A DNA stretch of 64,000 nt from JABJAG01 sp965222215 (GTDB lineage: Bacteria; Pseudomonadota; Alphaproteobacteria; UBA6615). The first letter of the stretch is position 1. Each line of letters begins with the position of its first letter. Positions 7,608 to 14,186 of this stretch are shown piece after piece. Under the pieces are notes generated by a model. That model was not told the DNA's origin. It saw only the letters and a list, made by a program, of their open reading frames with translations, and made no database searches. Position numbers and translations under genes: made by a program. Location: NCBI GenBank assembly GCA_965222215.1, contig OZ244931.1, positions 2,108,001 to 2,172,000 of the forward strand. The letters run 5' to 3'.

Positions 7608-8297
7608 ATGACCGTCAAATACCACCTGATCAGCTCGTTCACCTGACCATGGGTCCAGCGCGCCGTGATCCTTTTGCGCGCCAAGGAAATCGAGTTCGAA
7701 GTCACCTACATCAACCTGCAGGACAAGCCCGACTGGTTCCTGGAGATCTCGCCGCACGGCAAGGTTCCGGTGCTGAAGGTCGGTGACGAAATCCTGTTCG
7801 AATCCAACGCCATCGCGGAATACCTCGACGAGGTCGTGCCGCCGCGCCTGCACCCGGAAGACCCGCTGGAGCGCGCGAAGAACCGGGCCTGGACCGACTA
7901 TGTGCCGACCGTCGCCAGCGCCATGAGCAGGATCCACTATTCCGCGTCGAAGGAAGACATGGAGGAGGCCCTGGCCGACGCGCCGGAGAAACTCGCCAAG
8001 GTCGAGGGCGCGCTGGAAGGCCGGGGCAACGACGGCCCCTATTTCAACGGGCCGGACCTGGCACTGGTCGATGCGGCCTACGCGCCCTTCCTCCAGCGCC
8101 ATCTGTTCGTGGACAAGGTGCTGGAAAACCACATCATCGACGACTACCCGCTGACCAGGGCCTGGGCGGAAACGCTGCTGGCCGACGAGCGGGTCACGGG
8201 TGCGGTGCCGGACAACTTCGAGGAAGAGTTCATCGCCAGCCTGAAGCGGCGCGGCTGCTACGCGGCGCGGTTCTACGGCGCCGAAGCCGCGCAATAG
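7608..8297 (+). CDS. Predicted selenocysteine-containing glutathione S-transferase (in-frame TGA at codon 13)
   Basis: Read with TGA 7644-7646 as selenocysteine, the product is 229 residues. The N-terminus is MTVKYHLISSFT, then Sec13, then PWVQRAVILLRAKEIEF. The Sec replaces the Cys of the CPxVQR motif that opens helix 1 of this thioredoxin-like GST class. Further matches are KPDWFLEISPHGKVPVLKVG (cis-Pro glutathione site) and LFESNAIAEYLDE (family Glu-Ser pair), followed by a helical C-terminal domain. A strong promoter, an AAGGGGAA ribosome site and the ATG all lie before the TGA, the rest of the frame is intact, and a SECIS-like hairpin follows. TGA is a normal stop in neighbouring genes. 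An N-terminally truncated start (GTG 7665) would lose the catalytic residue. A sequencing error or recent nonsense mutation remains possible. The double-YciI gene starts two bases after the stop. Confidence 0.82.
7644..7687 (+). promoter_or_regulatory. Candidate bacterial SECIS element with the Sec TGA codon
   Basis: Directly after TGA (7644-7646), GCGCGC at 7658-7663 can pair with GCGCGC at 7676-7681, closing a 12-base apical loop that starts CG. TCC at 7654-7656 can pair with GGA at 7685-7687 below a small internal loop. The loop begins 17 bases after the TGA and has a G within its first two bases. This agrees with published bacterial SECIS rules (loop 16-37 bases after UGA, early-loop G). 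The pairing was worked out by eye and no energy was computed. Confidence 0.6.
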
Positions 8298-8299
8298 TC

Positions 8300-8995
8300 T
8301 TGGCGGAAGATAACAATCCCGGCGGCTACCGGCCCGACGACCCGCGCTACGGGCTGTCGGGCCAGGCGCTGCTGGACTACTACCTGTCGCGGCCGACCCA
8401 GTTCTACGTCCGGAGTCTCTACAAGCCGGACGCGCTTGCCCGGCGCGAGGCGGCGATGGAAGAGCATCTTGCGCACCTCAACGCCCATGCCGACCGCATC
8501 CAGTTCGCCGGCCCGCTCCTGACCGACGACGGGTCGGCGCCTCTCGGGACCATGAGCATCATCCAGTTGGATGACCGGGAGGCGGCGAAAGCCTTTGCCG
8601 CGGGCGACGGCTTCGCGAAACACGACATGCTCGACGCGCCCGAGATCATCCGTTTCATCAGCTCCAAGCGGATCGGCCAGCGCGATCGCGATGCCGACCC
8701 GGACCTGCAGATGTTCGTCTGCGAATGTATCGACGGAGCCGACGCCGCGCGGCTGCGTAAACAGAGCGCGGCTGACCACCACGCCTACCAGGGCTCGATC
8801 ATCGACAGGTACGTGGCCCACGGCCCGCTGCGTTCGGATGACGGGCAGACGCTCGTCGGCAGCCTGTTCATCGTCGAGGTCGAGGACCGCGCCGCGGCGG
8901 AGAAACTCGTCGGCGACGAGCCGATGACCAAGGCCGGCGTTTTCTCCGATGTGCGCATCTTCCGCTGGCGCTACGGCAAGTCCATCACTCCCTGA
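8300..8995 (+). CDS. Two-domain YciI-like protein
   Basis: This 231-residue protein has two tandem ferredoxin-like YciI-type domains. The first (about 35-135) contains QFYVRSLYKPDALARREAAM, HADRIQFAGPLLTDDG and a DDREAAKAFAAGDGFAKHDM segment. The second (about 140-225) repeats the pattern with LRKQSAADHHAYQG, YVAHGPLRSDDG and VEDRAAAEKLVGDEPMTKAG. YciI domains have a His-Asp pair thought to be catalytic in dehalogenase-like reactions. Here HH or H residues occur in both halves. Translation starts at TTG 8300, two bases after the GST stop, so it is coupled to the predicted selenoprotein and may act in the same detoxification or dehalogenation step. That link is inference. Confidence 0.75.
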   Translation: MAEDNNPGGYRPDDPRYGLSGQALLDYYLSRPTQFYVRSLYKPDALARREAAMEEHLAHLNAHADRIQFAGPLLTDDGSAPLGTMSIIQLDDREAAKAFAAGDGFAKHDMLDAPEIIRFISSKRIGQRDRDADPDLQMFVCECIDGADAARLRKQSAADHHAYQGSIIDRYVAHGPLRSDDGQTLVGSLFIVEVEDRAAAEKLVGDEPMTKAGVFSDVRIFRWRYGKSITP

Positions 8996-9007
8996 ATTGG
9001 AACGAGG

Positions 9008-9271
9008 ATGGCATTAAGTTCGATCTGGTGCTTCTTTGCATGGCTCTATGCGAAACCGCATTCGCTGCTGCACCGAATGGAATCCGGGTTTGCCAAATTT
9101 GTCCTCGGCATAGCCATGATATGCGGCGCCTTCATCCTCTCTTTTCTGGTGTCATTCCTACTTGACTATTTTGTGCTCATTCCTTTCTCCGTCACATATA
9201 TGGCCGGGCTCATAATTATCGGACCGTTCTGTTTTTCTGTGGTCTATATTTTACTTCGAGAAGTTTTCTGA
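9008..9271 (+). CDS. Small two-helix membrane protein, unknown
   Basis: 87 residues, strongly hydrophobic, with predicted membrane segments at about 29-50 and 56-81. Base composition is clearly more AT-rich than the neighbours, with codons such as ATA, TTT and TTA that are rare elsewhere in the window, so it may be a recent acquisition. GGAACGAGG lies right in front of the ATG. No family was recognised. It sits between the YciI-like gene and the ketopantoate reductase-like gene, on the same strand. A perfect CAAGAA-A-TTCTTG inverted repeat follows its stop at about 9280. Confidence 0.6.
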   Translation: MALSSIWCFFAWLYAKPHSLLHRMESGFAKFVLGIAMICGAFILSFLVSFLLDYFVLIPFSVTYMAGLIIIGPFCFSVVYILLREVF

Positions 9272-9318
9272 TCGCGACTACAAGAAATTCTTGAACTGAA
9301 AACAATGGAAGTGGCTGC

Positions 9319-10347
9319 ATGACGAAACGGATTGCCATCCTCGGATCGGGCGCCAACGGCACCGCGATCGGGGTCGACCTGATCCGCGCCGGACTCGACG
9401 TAAAACTGATCGACCAGTGGCCGGCCCATGTCGAGGCGCTGCGCGCGAACGGCGCGGTCATCAACATGCCCGACGAGACCATCGAGCAGGCGGTCGACGC
9501 CTACCACCTGTGCGACGTGGCGACGTTCACGGAAGAGTTCGACGTCGTGCTGATGCTGTTCAAGGCCTACGACACGCCGTGGGCCGCCCGCCTGATCGAG
9601 CCGTATCTTGCGGACGACGGCATCGTGGTCGGTGTCCAGAACGGCATGAGCTACGAGGCCATCGCCGATGCCGTCGGCGTCGAAAGGGCCATGGCCTGCG
9701 TGATCGAGCTGGCGTCGGAACTCCACGACCCGGGCGTCGTCAAACGCTCATCGCCGCCCGACGGCGGCTCATGGTTCGCCATCGGCAGCGCGGACCCCGC
9801 CACGGAAGGTCGCGAGCCCGAAATCGCCGAGATCATGCGCCATGCGGGCGAGGTCGAGATCGTCGACGACATTCTGGCGGCGAAGTGGATGAAACTGGTC
9901 AGCAACGCCATGACGCTGGCCACGACCGCGCTGGTCGGCCTGCCCATCGACGAGGCGGTCGAGCTGCCCGGGATGCGCGAAGTGATGCTCAAGGCCGGCG
10001 CCGAAGCGCTCGCCGCCGGCGAGGTGCGCGGGCACCCCGTGGTGCCGATCTTCGGCCTCGGGCCCGAGGATGTGGCGAACACCAACCAGCTCCTCGAGAC
10101 CCTGCACGACAAGCTGATGTCGTTTACCCGGCCCAACACGCTGACCACCGTCCTGATGGACCACCAGAAGGACCGGATGAGCGAGACCAACGACGTCAAC
10201 GGCGCGGTGGTCGAGACGCTCACCGGCAAAGGCCAGGGCGCCCCGGCGAACGCCGCCATCGTCGAGGTGACGGAACGCATCCGCCGCGGCGAGATCGAGC
10301 CGAAACCTGACAACCTGACGCTGGTTCAGGAGCTGGTGGCGACTTAA
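9319..10347 (+). CDS. Ketopantoate reductase (PanE/ApbA)-family oxidoreductase
   Basis: 342 residues with an N-terminal Rossmann domain starting RIAILGSGANGTAIGVDLI (GxGxxG loop). NADP-type recognition probably follows in VKLIDQWPAHVEAL, and VQNGMSYEAIADAVG matches the family VQNG motif. The catalytic Lys is expected in LAAKWMKLVSNAMTLATTAL, the typical helix at the domain boundary. The all-helical C-terminal domain contains SMLxD-like residues (TTVLMDHQKDRMSETND). The family reduces 2-dehydropantoate, but many members outside pan operons act on other 2-oxoacids. No pantothenate genes are nearby, so I do not give the symbol panE. GGAAG precedes the ATG. Confidence 0.82.
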   Translation: MTKRIAILGSGANGTAIGVDLIRAGLDVKLIDQWPAHVEALRANGAVINMPDETIEQAVDAYHLCDVATFTEEFDVVLMLFKAYDTPWAARLIEPYLADDGIVVGVQNGMSYEAIADAVGVERAMACVIELASELHDPGVVKRSSPPDGGSWFAIGSADPATEGREPEIAEIMRHAGEVEIVDDILAAKWMKLVSNAMTLATTALVGLPIDEAVELPGMREVMLKAGAEALAAGEVRGHPVVPIFGLGPEDVANTNQLLETLHDKLMSFTRPNTLTTVLMDHQKDRMSETNDVNGAVVETLTGKGQGAPANAAIVEVTERIRRGEIEPKPDNLTLVQELVAT

Positions 10348-10357
10348 AGGTTTAGCC

Positions 10358-10445
10358 CGTCATTGCGAGGCCGGAGACCGAAGCAATCCAGAGCGGAGGG
10401 GCTGTGAAACTGGATTGCTTCGTCGCTGCGCTTCTCGCAATGACG
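10358..10445. repeat. Dispersed palindromic repeat, family A (first copy)
   Basis: This 88-base element has two nested perfect inverted repeats. The outer arms are CGTCATTGCGAG (10358-10369) and CTCGCAATGACG (10434-10445). The inner arms are GAAGCAATCCAG (10380-10391) and CTGGATTGCTTC (10410-10421). It lies between convergent genes. A second copy is at 61655-61736. Confidence 0.85.
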
Positions 10446-10455
10446 AGGAAAACAG

Positions 10456-11307
10456 CTACGCGAACTCCGTCCGGCCCTTCATCGCGTAGTCACCCTGACC
10501 GTTCGCAACCCAGACCGATACGGCATTGTCGCCGTCGGGCGATGCGTTCACCGTGAAGGTTTCCGTGTCCATCACCGGACGCATGCCCCGGAACTCGAAC
10601 CGGGCGACATGTTTCTCAGGCACCGACCGTGCCGCGTGGCCCACCATCAAGGTGGCCAGCAAGGGGCCGTGCACGACAAGGCCGTCATAGCCTTCGACAC
10701 CGGTGGCATAGTCGCGGTCGTAGTGGATGCGGTGGCCGTTGAAGGTCAGCGCGGAGTAGCGGAAGAGAAGCGTCGGGTCCGGATCGACGGTTTGCGTCCA
10801 TTGCGCATCGCCGGGGGCGGGCTCGCCGGCTCGCGCGGAAGCGCCTTCACCCGTGACCTCGCGATAGACGATGTCGTGCTCGTCGACGATGGCGAGGCCT
10901 TCACTGCCCGACAGTTCGTGGCGCACCGTCACGAAGACCAGACGCCCGGTCCGGCCTTCCTTCTCGGCGACGCTCTCGATGGTGGAGAGCCGGGTCGCGG
11001 GTTCGCCAAGTTTGAGCGTACCAGGAAACGAGACCCGGCTGCCGGCCCACATCCGCCGGGCGGGGCCGACCGGCGGCAGGAAGCCGCCGACCTTCGGATG
11101 GCCGTCGCGCCCGAGGCCCGAGCGCGGCGCGATATCCCAGAAATAGAGCCAGTGCCACAGCGGCGGCAGCGGATCGCCGTCCTCGAGCTGCGTGCTGCCG
11201 TCATCCAGCGCCGCCTGCAGCGCGACACATCGTTCCGTCACAAGGGTGTCCCGCCGTTCCTCGGTACGCCCGACCCAGTCCTGCAAATCGGTGTTGTCGT
11301 TTTCCAT
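10456..11307 (-). CDS. Hot-dog fold hydratase (HTD2/MaoC family; mesaconyl/itaconyl-CoA hydratase-like)
   Basis: A 283-residue double hot-dog protein. The N-terminal half has the FAS1-like/HTD2 pattern PLPPLWHWLYFWDIAPRSGL and PVGPARRMWAGSRVSFP. The C-terminal half has the hydratase motif NGHRIHYDRDYATGVEGY followed by GLVVHGPLLATLM, where the Asp/His set of the (R)-hydratase fold is expected. This architecture is seen in mesaconyl-C4-CoA hydratases, itaconyl-CoA hydratases and mitochondrial HTD2-type dehydratases. The exact CoA substrate cannot be determined. The gene starts six bases after the stop of the Gfo/Idh/MocA gene on the same strand, so the two are co-transcribed. Confidence 0.8.
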   Translation of the reverse strand: MENDNTDLQDWVGRTEERRDTLVTERCVALQAALDDGSTQLEDGDPLPPLWHWLYFWDIAPRSGLGRDGHPKVGGFLPPVGPARRMWAGSRVSFPGTLKLGEPATRLSTIESVAEKEGRTGRLVFVTVRHELSGSEGLAIVDEHDIVYREVTGEGASARAGEPAPGDAQWTQTVDPDPTLLFRYSALTFNGHRIHYDRDYATGVEGYDGLVVHGPLLATLMVGHAARSVPEKHVARFEFRGMRPVMDTETFTVNASPDGDNAVSVWVANGQGDYAMKGRTEFA

Positions 11308-11313
11308 GCCGGA

Positions 11314-12450
11314 TCAGGCCTCCAACCCTTCCATGAGCTCCTCCGGCGAGATCGGCAGGTCAACCTGCGTCTTTCGCTTTGACGCAAGGTCCATCGCCAT
11401 GGTGAGCACGAGGTTGCGGTGACCCTCGGCCGCCGTCGCGTGCGGGGTCTGCTTCTTGTTGTAGATGCGCTGGAACCAGTTGTTGGTCTCCTCGCGCATC
11501 GGCCCCCACAATTCACCGGCATACATGTCGCCCGGCGGGAAGCTGGTCATGAAGTCGACGTTGCGCTGGGCCTCGAGGTTCAGGCCCTCGGGATTGTAGG
11601 CCGGCCCCTGTGGGTGATGGTCCGAGGCGTGCACCACGTCGCGGTGGGTGTCCTCGATATCGATCACGCCTTCGGTGCCGACGATACCGATTTCCAGCCC
11701 GTAGACCGCACCCGGCCAGGTCTTCGGCAACGCCCAGCAGATGTTCATGGAGAACATCGACCCGTCTTCCATCTCGAACAGGCCGAAGGTGGCGTCCTTG
11801 ATGCCGAGGTCAGTCAGGATGCGCTCGGTCGAGCGGGAATAGACCGAGACCGGCTTGCCCGCCTCGCCCATCAGCCAGAACGCCATGTCGAGGCTGTGAG
11901 TGCCCGAGACAACCATCGGCGTCAGGAAACGCCGGTCCTGTGTCAGGCGGGTCTCGCCGGTCGGCGCCATGCGGTTCATGAAGGCGCGCACGGTCGCGGC
12001 CGTGAAATCGCCGATATCGCCGCGGCCGATCCGGTCCTTCACGGCGAGGAACCGGCGGCGAAAACGCTGGGTGTAGCCGATCACGGCGTCGATCCCGGCA
12101 TCCTCGATGGCTTTCAGGACCTGCGCGGATTCGCGAGCGTCGGTCGCCAGCGGTTTCTCGATGAAAAGCATGTGGCCGTGCTCCACCGCACACAGGGTCG
12201 GCTCGGTATGCGCCCATGTGGAGGTCGCCACGATGACCGCATCGACCTCGGGCCGGGCGATCAGTTCGCGGAAGTCGTTGGTGTAGAAGTCCGCGCCGAT
12301 ATCCTCTTTCAACCGGTGGCCGACCTCGTCATTGACGTCGCTCAGGCCGATCCAGCCGATGCCGGGGAAATCCTTTGCCAGGGTCGCACGCATGCGCCCC
12401 ACGACACCGCACCCGACGACGGCCAGGCCAAGCTGTTTCTTGTCGGACAT
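11314..12450 (-). CDS. Gfo/Idh/MocA family NAD(P)-dependent oxidoreductase
   Basis: 378 residues. The N-terminal Rossmann fold contains LGLAVVGCGVVGRMRATLAK, the Lys-Pro motif is in MLFIEKPLATDARES, and the substrate domain has the family His in VVSGTHSLDMAFWLMG. The frame continues eight codons upstream, but the ATG at 12450 has GGGGAG at a suitable distance and matches family N-termini, so it was chosen. It is translated just ahead of the HTD2-type hydratase. Together they may handle a branched or sugar-derived acid, though the sequence does not reveal which. The C-terminal segment (PHATAAEGHRNLVLTMAMDL) is typical for the group. Confidence 0.83.
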   Translation of the reverse strand: MSDKKQLGLAVVGCGVVGRMRATLAKDFPGIGWIGLSDVNDEVGHRLKEDIGADFYTNDFRELIARPEVDAVIVATSTWAHTEPTLCAVEHGHMLFIEKPLATDARESAQVLKAIEDAGIDAVIGYTQRFRRRFLAVKDRIGRGDIGDFTAATVRAFMNRMAPTGETRLTQDRRFLTPMVVSGTHSLDMAFWLMGEAGKPVSVYSRSTERILTDLGIKDATFGLFEMEDGSMFSMNICWALPKTWPGAVYGLEIGIVGTEGVIDIEDTHRDVVHASDHHPQGPAYNPEGLNLEAQRNVDFMTSFPPGDMYAGELWGPMREETNNWFQRIYNKKQTPHATAAEGHRNLVLTMAMDLASKRKTQVDLPISPEELMEGLEA

Positions 12451-12501
12451 TCCAACCACTCCCCAGAATTTCAATAAGTGTTTCTGTAAACGGCGCCGCG
12501 T

Positions 12502-13137
12502 TCAGAACGCCGTCTTGCCAGACCCGCTACCCAGGCTCTGGACCACGACCTTCGAAATAAAGCGTGACAGAAGCGCCCGGTCACCGGTGAGAGGCCGGCA
12601 GTCCAGTGTGGCGAGCCAGATCACCTTCCCCGTTTCCGCATCACGAAGCTCTGCTTTGACACCGAGCTGCTGCCCGAGCGAGGTCCGCGTACGGCGCTCG
12701 CCGCCCCGACTCTCACGGATCGTATCGCGCAGTTCACTCACGCCGACCTCACCGCCGGGGTCGCGCGCGGCACCCGCCCCGCGCTGGGCCTGATCGATAC
12801 CGCTTCGGGGCACCAGGCCCAGGAATGCGGACGCGGATTCGAAACTGAATTCCAGCCGGCCATTTTGGTTGGTCCGGCGCCCGTCATCCCGCAACGCCTT
12901 CAGGAACGTCTCGCGAAACGCGAGCGCCTCGTCCGTCCGGTCGAAGATATCCACCCAGTAGAAAGCGTCCGCCGGAATATTGCCGAGCGGGAACGTCGAG
13001 ATCGTTCCCTCGCAGGCGGGAACGTCGAAGCCGGGGATGACAAGACGTTGATCCTGCGCGTGCGCGGGCACCGACAGCAGGGCAACGGACACCCCGGCCA
13101 TCGACAAAAGGCGCCGAATACTCAGACCAACATGCAT
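12502..13137 (-). CDS. Secreted protein of unknown function
   Basis: 211 residues from the ATG at 13137, which is preceded by GAAGGAAC. A longer frame from 13221 lacks a good ribosome site. The N-terminus is a typical signal peptide (basic RR, hydrophobic core, cleavage after AHA near residue 28). The mature protein has two cysteines (VPACEGT and LDCRPL) that may form a disulfide, a low-complexity Gly/Arg-rich centre, and a beta-type C-terminal half (LGVKAELRDAETGKVIWLATLDC). This resembles periplasmic proteins of the curli/penicillin-binding-activator type that average over a lipoprotein-like domain, but the resemblance is weak and no function is assigned. Confidence 0.6.
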   Translation of the reverse strand: MHVGLSIRRLLSMAGVSVALLSVPAHAQDQRLVIPGFDVPACEGTISTFPLGNIPADAFYWVDIFDRTDEALAFRETFLKALRDDGRRTNQNGRLEFSFESASAFLGLVPRSGIDQAQRGAGAARDPGGEVGVSELRDTIRESRGGERRTRTSLGQQLGVKAELRDAETGKVIWLATLDCRPLTGDRALLSRFISKVVVQSLGSGSGKTAF

Positions 13138-13217
13138 TTGCCGGTTCCTTCCCGTCAAAAAACTCACCAACAGTCTACAGGGATTTGAGCATGCAAAAAG
13201 CGTTGTCCGTGATTTTC

Positions 13218-14162
13218 TCAATTCGCCTTCGACGGATCGACCGTGGAGGCGTTCGGGCTGACCGGCGCCGATCCGCGCCGCGCTTCGGGCCGCGCGAGGA
13301 ACGTCGTGCCCACAACGATCACGGCGGCTCCGATCCAGGTCCAGAGATCGGGGAACTCGTTGAAGAGCACGAGGCCGATCAGGGCGGCCCAGATCATGCG
13401 CGTGAACATGACGGGTTCCACCAGGCTGATGTCAGCGAGCTTGTAGGCATGGACGAACAGCAGGTGCCCGGTGGAGCCGAGAATTCCGACCATGACGAGC
13501 CAGCCGAACTGTTCCACGGTCGGCGTCTGCCAGAAGAACAGTGCCGGCACCAAGGTGATCGGCGTCATCAGGATCGTCAGATAGGCGACAATGGTGGCAG
13601 GACTGTCCGTCCGGGTCAGAACCTTGGCCAGCAGCTTGGAATTGGACACCGCCACGGCGGACAACAGAACCATCCAGACACCCGACCCGACATCGACGAA
13701 GCCGGGTCGCACGACGATCAGACCGCCCAGGATGGCGAGGCCGATCCCCAGCCATCGCAGAAAGCCCACGCGTTCACCCAGAAAGATCATTGCCAGGATC
13801 GCAACGAACACCGGCCCGGCGAGGCTGATCGCCGTCGCGTCGGCGACCGGCATCAGCGACAACGCGGTCATCCACGAAAGCATGGAGATCGCGTTCAGAA
13901 ACGCACGGCCGAGATGCCATGGGAACTTCTCGGTCCGCAAAAGTACGACCGCGCCGGTGCGCATCAGGATCGGAATGAAGACGATCAGGCCGAAGAATGT
14001 GCGAAAAAACGCGACCTCGAAGGGGTGAATTCCCTGCTGCGTCACCAGGCGGATGATGTTGTGCATGCTCGCAAACAACGCGCTTGCCAGCACGATCAGG
14101 AGTATGCCGCGCACACCGGGCGGGATCGCCTCCACTTGCCTGTTGAGGCCCTGAAGGGTCAC
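13218..14162 (-). CDS. EamA/DMT-superfamily transporter
   Basis: A 314-residue protein with ten predicted transmembrane helices in two EamA repeats (about 18-150 and 165-300). The first repeat contains the conserved FFRTFFGLIVFIPIL stretch and LSLMPVADATAISLAGPVFVAILA. The second contains GSTGHLLFVHAYKLADISLVEPVMFTRMIWAA. These proteins export or exchange amino acids, nucleosides or other small metabolites across the inner membrane. The C-terminal tail is hydrophilic. The gene lies 24 bases downstream of the CoxL-like gene on the same strand, so it may belong to its transcript. The substrate is unknown. Confidence 0.85.
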   Translation of the reverse strand: MTLQGLNRQVEAIPPGVRGILLIVLASALFASMHNIIRLVTQQGIHPFEVAFFRTFFGLIVFIPILMRTGAVVLLRTEKFPWHLGRAFLNAISMLSWMTALSLMPVADATAISLAGPVFVAILAMIFLGERVGFLRWLGIGLAILGGLIVVRPGFVDVGSGVWMVLLSAVAVSNSKLLAKVLTRTDSPATIVAYLTILMTPITLVPALFFWQTPTVEQFGWLVMVGILGSTGHLLFVHAYKLADISLVEPVMFTRMIWAALIGLVLFNEFPDLWTWIGAAVIVVGTTFLARPEARRGSAPVSPNASTVDPSKAN

Positions 14163-14186
14163 ACCCGGCGCCCGGGCGGCTGGTTT

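Noticed and set aside
7644..7646. The TGA as evidence of a recoded genetic code.
   Set aside because: Many neighbouring genes, such as those of the cco operon, end at TGA in conserved positions, so TGA is a stop in this genome.
7665..8297. GST start at GTG 7665, giving a shorter ordinary protein.
   Set aside because: This start has no ribosome site and would remove the first strand and the catalytic residue, while a strong promoter, ribosome site and ATG precede the TGA.
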